Positions 1 to 6,107 of a DNA stretch of 13,049 nucleotides are shown here, piece by piece. Made by a program: the position numbers and the translations under genes. Each line of letters opens with the position of its first letter. The stretch's first letter is position 1. The notes below the pieces were generated by a model. That model was not told where the DNA came from, did not search any database, and saw nothing but the letters and a program-made list of their open reading frames with translations. Source of the stretch: Gammaproteobacteria bacterium UBA5338 (lineage in GTDB: Bacteria > Pseudomonadota > Gammaproteobacteria > Pseudomonadales > UBA5862); the NCBI GenBank assembly GCA_002408105.1, contig DHQM01000082.1:28077-41125 (forward strand), in the 5' to 3' direction.

Positions 1-1292
1 TAGTCGAGGTAGAGCATGGAGGCCACGGCGTCCACCCGCAGCCCATCAATGTGGAACTCCTCGAGCCAGTACAGCGCGCTCGCAAGCAAAAAGTTGCGCA
101 CCTCGCTGCGGCCATAGTTGAAAATCAGGGTGCCCCAATCGCGGTGCTCACCCAACCGCCAGTCTTCATGCTCGAACAGTGGCGTACCGTCAAAACGTGC
201 CAGGGCGTGCGCGTCTTTCGGAAAGTGCGCAGGCACCCAGTCAAGGATGACCCCGATTCCGGCACGGTGGCAGTGGTCCACAAAATAGCGAAAATCGTCC
301 GGCGCACCAAAGCGTCGGGTGGGGGCAAAGTAGCCGGTGGTCTGGTATCCCCAGGAGGCATCGAAGGGATGCTCAGTCACAGGGAGCAACTCGATGTGGG
401 TGTACCCTTGCTGCACCACGTATTCGACCAGTTCATGCGCGAGCGCGCGGTAGTCCTTAAACCCTCCCCCCTGCTCCAGCCGCCATGAGCCCAGGTGCAC
501 CTCGTACACCGACATGGGGGCGCGCATCCAGTTGGTCTTGGCTCGCTGTCGCATCCATGCGCTGTCCCCCCACTCGAACCGACTTGGTTGCGCGACGCGG
601 CTCGCGGTGCCCGGACGCAGCTCCCCGTCCTGCGCGAACGGATCACTTTTCAGCATGGGCGCATCCGCTGCGCGGCTGCGGATCTCGTACTTGTACAACA
701 TGCCTGCAGCAAGACCTGGCACGAATAGCTCCCAGACGCCGCTGCTGCCGCGGCTGCGCATCTGCAACGCGCGACCGTCCCACTGGTTGAAGTCGCCCAC
801 GACGCTGACCCGCTCAGCGTTCGGCGCCCAGACTGCGAACCGCACCCCCAACACGCCTGCCACGGAAAGTTCGTGGGCACCCAGATATCGGTAGATGTGC
901 CAGTGCTTGCCAGCACTGAAAAGGTCCAGGTCATACTGGCTTAACAGCGGTGGAAAACTGTAGGGGTCGACCTGCTCGCACCAGTCTTCGGCCTCGCGCC
1001 GCCAGCGCAATCGAGGAAGCTGTGCCAAGTGGTCGGCAGCGCCCGACCAACGGAACAGGTCCGATCCTGGCAGCCGCTCCATGGGTACCCATTCACCCGT
1101 GGTCAAGCCGATCTGGACGAACGCGGCGCCTGGGAATAGGCTCCACAAACTGGCTTCGTCCCCGTGGACGCGCCGGCCCAGCACCCGGTGCGGGTCATGG
1201 TGCCGGGCCGCCCACAGCCGCTGTAGCTCTGGAGTCCAGGCCAGCGGCTGTGGACTGGGAACCTCGGGTCGCTTTTCGGTGTCTTGTTTCAC
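1..1292 (-). CDS. glgB: 1,4-alpha-glucan branching enzyme GlgB (GH13), 3' end cut by window edge
   Basis: GlgB cuts alpha-1,4 glucan chains and rejoins them as alpha-1,6 branches in cytoplasmic glycogen. About 430 residues are visible. The N-terminal domain has the HHDPHRVLG motif (about residues 31-39). A CBM48 domain follows at about 145-235 ([25 protein letters not shown]). The GH13 barrel begins near residue 255 ([12 protein letters not shown]) and shows the family motifs [25 protein letters not shown] and [15 protein letters not shown]; Asp421 in the last is the predicted nucleophile. The catalytic glutamate and the C-terminal domain lie beyond position 1. The start is GTG at 1292: an AGGGG Shine-Dalgarno sits 7 nt upstream, an in-frame TAG lies about 20 nt further up, and there is no ATG between. 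The extra N-terminal domain before CBM48 is typical of the long E. coli-type branching enzyme. It is transcribed divergently from glgC. The truncation is only the window edge. Confidence 0.96.
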   Translation of the reverse strand, partial: MKQDTEKRPEVPSPQPLAWTPELQRLWAARHHDPHRVLGRRVHGDEASLWSLFPGAAFVQIGLTTGEWVPMERLPGSDLFRWSGAADHLAQLPRLRWRREAEDWCEQVDPYSFPPLLSQYDLDLFSAGKHWHIYRYLGAHELSVAGVLGVRFAVWAPNAERVSVVGDFNQWDGRALQMRSRGSSGVWELFVPGLAAGMLYKYEIRSRAADAPMLKSDPFAQDGELRPGTASRVAQPSRFEWGDSAWMRQRAKTNWMRAPMSVYEVHLGSWRLEQGGGFKDYRALAHELVEYVVQQGYTHIELLPVTEHPFDASWGYQTTGYFAPTRRFGAPDDFRYFVDHCHRAGIGVILDWVPAHFPKDAHALARFDGTPLFEHEDWRLGEHRDWGTLIFNYGRSEVRNFLLASALYWLEEFHIDGLRVDAVASMLYLD

Positions 1293-1305
1293 AAAAGGGC
1301 CCCTG

Positions 1306-1327
1306 CGGAAACACTACGGAAACACCA
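1306..1327. repeat. 11-bp tandem repeat in the glgB leader
   Basis: Two adjacent copies, CGGAAACACTA (1306-1316) and CGGAAACACCA (1317-1327), differ at one base. They begin 14 nt upstream of the glgB GTG start. The 11-bp period is about one helical turn, so a protein could bind both copies on one DNA face, but no known operator is recognised. Confidence 0.5.
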
Positions 1328-1466
1328 CGAGACCAGCATGGAGCGACAGCACAATGACTGATCGGCCCGCTTGCGGAAGGCGGCGTGCGCGCGCTGACCA
1401 CACTAAGCGCCCCGGGCCCTGCCCTGCAAGTGGGGGGCCGGTCAGCCCGCACGGGCGGCGCGCATC

Positions 1467-1486
1467 TTGCACAACCACCTGTGCAA
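1467..1486. promoter_or_regulatory. Inverted repeat TTGCACA-N6-TGTGCAA, candidate operator
   Basis: Two perfect 7-bp arms, TTGCACA (1467-1473) and TGTGCAA (1480-1486), flank a 6-bp spacer. The repeat lies about 80 bp upstream of the glgC start in the divergent gap. A third half-site, TTGCAC, is at 1508-1513. The dyad shape fits a dimeric regulator site; the regulator is unknown. An RNA hairpin is also possible. Confidence 0.45.
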
Positions 1487-1550
1487 CCGGAACCGCGCAC
1501 CGAACTGTTGCACCCGTACGTCGCCAGCAGCCCGTCCAACTGCCCCACCG

Positions 1551-1563
1551 CCCTCGAAGGGAG
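1551..1563 (+). promoter_or_regulatory. glgC Shine-Dalgarno inside a small hairpin
   Basis: AGGGAG (1558-1563) ends 5 nt before the glgC ATG and decides that start over an upstream in-frame ATG at 1467. CCCT at 1551-1554 can pair with AGGG at 1558-1561 around a 3-nt CGA loop, which would cover the ribosome binding site. Confidence 0.5.
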
Positions 1564-1568
1564 CGACC

Positions 1569-2819
1569 ATGACCCCCACCATTCAGACGCGCTTCGTCAG
1601 CCGACTCACACGCGACACCCTCGCACTCATTCTCGCGGGCGGTGCCGGCACGCGGTTGGGCCACCTCACCCGTTGGCACGCCAAGCCGGCCATCCCATTC
1701 GGCGGCAAGTACCGCACCATCGACTTCGCCTTGTCCAATTGCATCAACTCGGACGTGCGTAAGATCGGGGTGCTGACCCAGTACAAATCCCATTCATTGA
1801 TCAACCACATCCAGCGCGGATGGAACTTTTTGCGGGCTGAACTCGGCGAGTTCATTGAGGTGATTCCAGCCCAGCAGCGGGTCGACAGCTCCTGGTACCT
1901 GGGCACGGCCGACGCGGTCTACCAAAACCTCGACATCATCCGGCGCCATGGGCCGAAGTTCGTGCTGATTCTTGCCGGTGACCACATCTACAAGATGGAC
2001 TACGGTCTGCTGCTGGCCCACCACGTCGAGACCAAGGCCGACATGACCATCGGCTGCCTGGAGGTGCCAGTGGACGCAGCCAAGGAATTCGGCGTGATGG
2101 CCGTGGACGAGACCGGCCGGATCACTGGGTTCAGTGAAAAGCCAGAACATCCCGAGTCGATCCCTGGTGACCCCGATAGGGCGCTGGCGTCGATGGGAAT
2201 CTATGTATTCAACACCGGGTTTCTGTTTGAGCAGGTGCTGAAGGATGCCCAGATCCGCGCGTCTCACCACGACTTCGGCAAGGACATCATTCCGCGGGTC
2301 ATTGACCGGTACCGTGTGCAGTCCTACCCCTTTCGGGATCCGTCCACCAACGGACAGGCGTACTGGCGGGACGTCGGCACCATTGATGCCTATTTTGACG
2401 CCAGCATGGAGCTGCTCGAAGTGACGCCACCGCTCAACCTGTACGACCGCGAATGGCCGATCTGGACGCACCAGGAGCAACTGCCGCCGTGCAAATTCGT
2501 GTTTGACGACGACGGGCGCAGGGGCATGGCGGTCGACAGCATGGTGTCAGCAGGGTGCATCGTATCCGGCGCGCTGGTGCGCAACAGCTTGCTGTCCTAC
2601 GACGTGAGTGTCCTGGAAGGCAGCGAACTGAACCAGTGCGTGGTGCTGCCCAGGGCCCGCATTGGCTCCAACTGCCGCATCCGCGGCGCCATCATCGACC
2701 AGGATTGCGAGGTGCCGCCAGGCACCGTCGTGGGTGAAGACCTGGCCGCCGACACCGAGCGCTTTCACCGTTCCGACCGGGGCATCGTGCTCGTTTCGCC
2801 AGAGATGCTGCACCGATGA
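1569..2819 (+). CDS. glgC: Glucose-1-phosphate adenylyltransferase GlgC (ADP-glucose pyrophosphorylase)
   Basis: GlgC makes ADP-glucose and pyrophosphate from glucose-1-phosphate and ATP, the committed step of bacterial glycogen synthesis. The 416-residue product is normal length. Near the N-terminus it has the nucleotide-binding loop LILAGGAGTRL and AKPAIPFGGKYRTIDFALSNCINS; Lys39 matches the E. coli activator-site lysine. Further on are PAQQRVDSSWYLGTADAV, the catalytic Asp138 in LAGDHIYKMDY (E. coli Asp142) and Lys191 in FSEKPEHP (E. coli glucose-1-phosphate-binding Lys195). The last 120 or so residues form the left-handed beta-helix domain, ending GIVLVSPEMLHR. These motifs suggest an allosterically controlled enzyme, but the activator cannot be fixed. 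The ATG at 1569 is chosen for its AGGGAG site; starting at 1467 would add 34 residues that fit no GlgC feature. It is probably the first gene of a glgC-GH57-malQ operon. Confidence 0.97.
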   Translation: MTPTIQTRFVSRLTRDTLALILAGGAGTRLGHLTRWHAKPAIPFGGKYRTIDFALSNCINSDVRKIGVLTQYKSHSLINHIQRGWNFLRAELGEFIEVIPAQQRVDSSWYLGTADAVYQNLDIIRRHGPKFVLILAGDHIYKMDYGLLLAHHVETKADMTIGCLEVPVDAAKEFGVMAVDETGRITGFSEKPEHPESIPGDPDRALASMGIYVFNTGFLFEQVLKDAQIRASHHDFGKDIIPRVIDRYRVQSYPFRDPSTNGQAYWRDVGTIDAYFDASMELLEVTPPLNLYDREWPIWTHQEQLPPCKFVFDDDGRRGMAVDSMVSAGCIVSGALVRNSLLSYDVSVLEGSELNQCVVLPRARIGSNCRIRGAIIDQDCEVPPGTVVGEDLAADTERFHRSDRGIVLVSPEMLHR

Positions 2820-2870
2820 ACCGCCGTTCGCCTCGCCTCCTCCGTCCTCTCCACCCTGATCCGTCGCCAC

Positions 2871-2882
2871 CTCCTGCAGGAG
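2871..2882 (+). promoter_or_regulatory. GH57 gene Shine-Dalgarno inside a 12-bp palindrome
   Basis: CTCCTGCAGGAG is a perfect 12-bp palindrome containing the GH57 gene's Shine-Dalgarno AGGAG (2878-2882), 7 nt before its ATG. In RNA, CUCC could pair with GGAG around a UGCA loop and mask the site. The rest of the 70-bp glgC-GH57 gap is a pyrimidine-rich CCTCC tract with no promoter or terminator seen. Confidence 0.5.
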
Positions 2883-2889
2883 TGCTTCA

Positions 2890-4584
2890 ATGAAACAGCC
2901 CCGTGCCCGTGTTGTTCTGATGTGGCACATGCATCAGCCGAGCTACCGCACTGAAACAGAGCGGACCTACCAGCTGCCCTGGACCTACCTGCACGCCATT
3001 AAGGACTATGTCGACATGGCGGCCCTGCTCGAACAAGAGCCTGGCGCTCGTGCGGTGGTGAACTTTGCCCCCATCCTCGTTGAGCAAATCCTGGACTACG
3101 CCAAGCAAGTCGACCGCTATTTCGTGCGCCACATTCGCATCAAAGACCCCTACCTCGCGGCCCTGGTGGACCCGGTGCTGCCAGTGCAGGAAGACGAGCG
3201 CGCGCTCCTGATTCAGCAGTGCCTGCGGGCCAACCGGGAGCGGCTCATCCAGCGCTTCCCGGCCTATCAGCGCCTGGCCGATTTCGCCGAAACCGCCCTG
3301 GCCCAGCGGCGCTGCCTCAGCTACCTCAACAGCCAGTTCGTGGCCGACCTGCTGGTGTGGTACCACCTGGCGTGGCTCGGCGAAACCGTGCGCCGCACCG
3401 ACGAGCGCATCCAGCGCCTCATGGCCAAAGAGCACAACTACAGCCTCCACGACCGCCGCAGCCTCCTGGCCGTGATCGGGGAACTGCTCAGCAGCGTGGT
3501 GCCCCGCTATCAGGCCTTGGTGGGCGCCGGCCAGGTAGAACTGTCGATGAACCCCTACAGCCACCCCATCCTGCCGCTGATGCTGGAGTTCACCAGCGCG
3601 CGCGAGGCCATGCCAGACTGCAACCTTCCCCAGGCTCCAGCGTATCCAGATGGCGAGGCACGCGCGCGTTGGCAACTGGAGACCGGCAAAGCGGTATTCA
3701 AACAGCACTTTGGGGTTGAGCCGGTGGGCTGTTGGCCCTCCGAAGGGGCCCTCAGCAACGCCACCCTCGCACTGCTGGCGGAGAACGGCTTTCGCTGGAC
3801 CGCGACCGGAGAAAGCGTGCTGCGCCACAGCCTGTCCAAAGAGCAGCCGAACTCCGACGCCTGCATCCACCACAGGTACGAGGTCGACGGGCACAAACTG
3901 GGCTGTTTTTTTCGCGATGACCAGCTGTCTGACTCGATCGGCTTTCGCTACGCAACCTGGCACGCCGATGACGCGGTCGCCGACCTGTTGCACCACCTGG
4001 GCAACATCGCCTCCGCCTGCAAAGACCAGAGTGATCCGGTGATTTCCATCATTCTGGATGGTGAAAACGCCTGGGAGTATTACCCGGAAAACGGCTACTA
4101 CTTTCTAAGCGCACTCTACCGGGCCCTGGTCGAATCGGAGGACTTTGAGCTCACGACATTCGAGCAGATCGAAGCCAGCGGGGTCCAGACCCGTCACATC
4201 AACCAGCTCGTGGCGGGGAGCTGGGTGTACGGCACCTTCTCCACCTGGATTGGCGACGCCGACAAGAACCGCGGCTGGGACCTGCTGGTCGACGCTAAGA
4301 AAGCCTATGACCAGGCCTGCGCCGCGGGCACGGTGACCGCAAAAAACAAAGCCAGGATCGAACGGCAGCTGGCACTCTGCGAAGGATCGGACTGGTTCTG
4401 GTGGTTTGGTGATTACAACCCGTCCGAGTCAGTGAGTGACTTCGAGCGTCTGTTCCGCAACCAGCTGACCTCCCTATACGAGTTGCTTGACGCTGAGCCT
4501 CCCGAGCAATTGACCCACCGCATCTCCATCGGGCGCGGAGCGCCGGAACAAGGCGGGACCATGCGGCGCGGCAGCGACCACTGA
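2890..4584 (+). CDS. Glycoside hydrolase family 57 protein (alpha-amylase/glucanotransferase-like)
   Basis: This 564-residue protein has the GH57 conserved regions in order: region 1 as WHMHQPSY (His15-Gln16-Pro17); region 2 as GQVELSMNPYSHP (about 214-226, with His225); region 3 as GCWPSEGALS with Glu285 as predicted nucleophile; and region 4 as ILDGENAWEYYPENG with Asp390 as predicted acid/base. The later SWVYGTFSTWIGDADKNRGWDLL segment fits the C-terminal part of this subgroup. No signal peptide is seen, so it should be cytoplasmic. Characterised GH57 enzymes include alpha-amylases, amylopullulanases, 4-alpha-glucanotransferases and branching enzymes, so the exact reaction is open. With glgB present a sole branching role is unlikely. 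Lying between glgC and malQ, it probably trims or transfers alpha-1,4 glucans. The start is ATG with AGGAG 7 nt upstream. Confidence 0.92.
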   Translation: MKQPRARVVLMWHMHQPSYRTETERTYQLPWTYLHAIKDYVDMAALLEQEPGARAVVNFAPILVEQILDYAKQVDRYFVRHIRIKDPYLAALVDPVLPVQEDERALLIQQCLRANRERLIQRFPAYQRLADFAETALAQRRCLSYLNSQFVADLLVWYHLAWLGETVRRTDERIQRLMAKEHNYSLHDRRSLLAVIGELLSSVVPRYQALVGAGQVELSMNPYSHPILPLMLEFTSAREAMPDCNLPQAPAYPDGEARARWQLETGKAVFKQHFGVEPVGCWPSEGALSNATLALLAENGFRWTATGESVLRHSLSKEQPNSDACIHHRYEVDGHKLGCFFRDDQLSDSIGFRYATWHADDAVADLLHHLGNIASACKDQSDPVISIILDGENAWEYYPENGYYFLSALYRALVESEDFELTTFEQIEASGVQTRHINQLVAGSWVYGTFSTWIGDADKNRGWDLLVDAKKAYDQACAAGTVTAKNKARIERQLALCEGSDWFWWFGDYNPSESVSDFERLFRNQLTSLYELLDAEPPEQLTHRISIGRGAPEQGGTMRRGSDH

Positions 4585-4607
4585 CTTCACCCCACTCACC
4601 GAGAGAC

Positions 4608-4619
4608 AGGGATATCCCT
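4608..4619 (+). promoter_or_regulatory. malQ Shine-Dalgarno inside a 12-bp palindrome
   Basis: AGGGATATCCCT is a perfect palindrome whose left arm AGGG (4608-4611) is the malQ Shine-Dalgarno and whose last T is the first base of the TTG start. In RNA, AGGG could pair with CCCU around an AUAU loop, tying the binding site to the start codon. The 7-nt spacing supports TTG 4619 as the start. Confidence 0.5.
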
Positions 4620-6058
4620 TGAGCAAATTGCCGTTCAGCGGGCGCAGGTCCGGCGTTCTCCTCCACCCCACTTCACTGCCACAACCTGGCGGCATCGCGG
4701 GCGCTGCACGCCACTTTGTCGATTTTCTCGCCGATTCAGGCTTCGGCGTGTGGCAGGTGTTGCCGCTGGGTCCGACCCATGCAGACGGGTCACCCTACCT
4801 GTGCCTGTCGTCACATGCCGGCAACCCAGATCTGATCGACCGGCGGGCCGCGGCAGAACACCTGCGGTTGGATCCACCCAACGGCGGGCGCGCCGCGGTG
4901 GTCCAGGCGCTCTGGTCTGCGTTTGCGGAGCGGGCTTCGGACAGCGACCGCCAGTCCTTTGCGCAGTTCAAAGCCGACAACGCCCACTGGCTCGACGAAT
5001 ACGCCCTGTTCCGCGCGCTGCGCACCGAACAAGGAGAAACCCACTGGTGCACCTGGCCCGTCCCCTTGAGGCAACGCGATCCGCAGGCGCTCGCCGCGGC
5101 CCGTGACCGGCTGCAAAGCGCGATCGAACGGTGCCGTTTCGAACAGTTTCTGTTCGATGGCCAATGGCAAGCACTGCGTGCCCACGCGGCAGCACGGGAT
5201 GTGCTCCTGTTTGGAGATCTACCCATCTTTGTGGACCACGACAGTGCAGACGTCTGGTGTGAGCAGCGGTTCTTTCAACTGGATCCGAACGGCCAGCCGA
5301 CTGCCGTCGCCGGGGTCCCGCCGGACTATTTTTCCGAAACCGGGCAGCGCTGGGGGAACCCGCTGTACGCCTGGGAGCCGATGGAGCAGGACGGGTTCAG
5401 CTGGTGGCAGGAACGGGTGGCGACCCAATTGCGACACTGCGATTTGCTGCGCATTGACCACTTCCGCGGCTTCGCCGCCTGCTGGGAGATTCCGGCGAAC
5501 GAGCCGACGGCGGTGGGGGGGCATTGGGTGAAAAGCCCAGGAGCGGCGCTGCTGGAGAGCCTGCAGGCGCGGTTTCCTTCGTTGCCGGTCATCGCGGAAG
5601 ACCTCGGCACCATCACCCCCGATGTGGTCGAACTCCAGCAGCGCTTCGAGCTGCCAGGAATGAAGGTGCTGCAATTTGCCTTCGACGGCAGCGCATCGAA
5701 CCCTTACCTGCCACACAACCACCTGATCAACTCTGTGGTCTACACCGGCACCCACGACAACGACACCAGCTGTGGCTGGTTCAACTCCCTGGACTCCGGC
5801 GTGCGCCAGCGGGTGCTCGACTATCTGGGCCAACCCAGCGAGCACATGCCCTGGCCCCTGGTTCGCGCCGCGCTGGCTTCTGTTGCGCAGCTGGCCATCA
5901 TTCCCATGCAAGACCTGCTTGGCCTCGATAGCGAAGCACGCATGAATCGGCCTGGAACCGTCGGGGAGAACTGGGCGTGGCGGTTTGACTGGAGTCAGGT
6001 CGATCCACGACTGGCCAGCCAACTGCGCCACTTGAACGGCCTGTACGGGCGCCGCTGA
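4619..6058 (+). CDS. malQ: 4-alpha-glucanotransferase MalQ (amylomaltase, GH77)
   Basis: MalQ moves alpha-1,4-glucan segments between maltodextrins in the cytoplasm, releasing glucose and making longer chains that phosphorylase can use. The 479-residue product is the short amylomaltase length, without the extra N-terminal domains of E. coli MalQ. Motifs run RSGVLLHPTSLP, WQVLPLGPT with GSPY, DLPIFVDHDSADVW, LLRIDHFRGF (Asp280, predicted nucleophile), VIAEDLGTITPDV (Glu327, acid/base), GMKVLQFAFDG and YTGTHDNDT (Asp380, third catalytic acid). The 47-residue spacing of Asp280 and Glu327 equals that in Thermus amylomaltase (293 and 340). The start is TTG: the frame has no ATG or GTG between the preceding stop and the RSGVLLHP motif, and AGGG lies 7 nt upstream. 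It follows the GH57 gene by 34 bp, probably in one operon, and converges on glgP. Confidence 0.96.
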   Translation: MSKLPFSGRRSGVLLHPTSLPQPGGIAGAARHFVDFLADSGFGVWQVLPLGPTHADGSPYLCLSSHAGNPDLIDRRAAAEHLRLDPPNGGRAAVVQALWSAFAERASDSDRQSFAQFKADNAHWLDEYALFRALRTEQGETHWCTWPVPLRQRDPQALAAARDRLQSAIERCRFEQFLFDGQWQALRAHAAARDVLLFGDLPIFVDHDSADVWCEQRFFQLDPNGQPTAVAGVPPDYFSETGQRWGNPLYAWEPMEQDGFSWWQERVATQLRHCDLLRIDHFRGFAACWEIPANEPTAVGGHWVKSPGAALLESLQARFPSLPVIAEDLGTITPDVVELQQRFELPGMKVLQFAFDGSASNPYLPHNHLINSVVYTGTHDNDTSCGWFNSLDSGVRQRVLDYLGQPSEHMPWPLVRAALASVAQLAIIPMQDLLGLDSEARMNRPGTVGENWAWRFDWSQVDPRLASQLRHLNGLYGRR

Positions 6059-6065
6059 TTTTGGG

Positions 6066-6095
6066 GCGGGCTGCGGCCTTGATGCGCAGCCCCGC
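6066..6095. terminator. GC-rich hairpin between the convergent malQ and glgP stops
   Basis: GCGGGCTGCG (6066-6075) pairs with CGCAGCCCCGC (6085-6095) through 10 base pairs with one bulged C and a 9-nt loop. It fills most of the 49-bp gap between the two stop codons, so it could end or shield both messages. No T-run follows it on either strand, so it is not a standard intrinsic terminator. Confidence 0.35.
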
Positions 6096-6107
6096 TGGCT
6101 GGGATGG

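Larger units (their letters stand above)
1293..1568. promoter_or_regulatory. Divergent glgB/glgC control region
   Basis: This 276-bp gap separates the divergent glgB and glgC starts, so both promoters should lie in or near it. I found no convincing sigma-70 -35/-10 pair for either gene. It does hold an 11-bp tandem repeat next to glgB, a perfect 7-bp inverted repeat TTGCACA/TGTGCAA nearer glgC, a third TTGCAC copy at 1508-1513, and the glgC Shine-Dalgarno. No credible coding gene was seen. Its regulatory role is inferred from position only. Confidence 0.6.

Noticed and set aside
1338..1361. Seven-codon mini-ORF (MERQHND) in the glgB-glgC gap, a possible leader peptide
   Set aside because: It has no convincing Shine-Dalgarno, lies over 200 bp before glgC, has no run of regulatory codons and no attenuator-like structure follows it.
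1446..1457. GCCCG-CA-CGGGC mini-palindrome in the glgB-glgC gap
   Set aside because: Five-base GC arms with a 2-bp spacer are common by chance in this composition, and a 2-nt loop cannot form a good hairpin.
2887..3996. 369-codon minus-strand frame opposite the GH57 gene
   Set aside because: The plus strand carries all main GH57 motifs; the antisense product has no family features.
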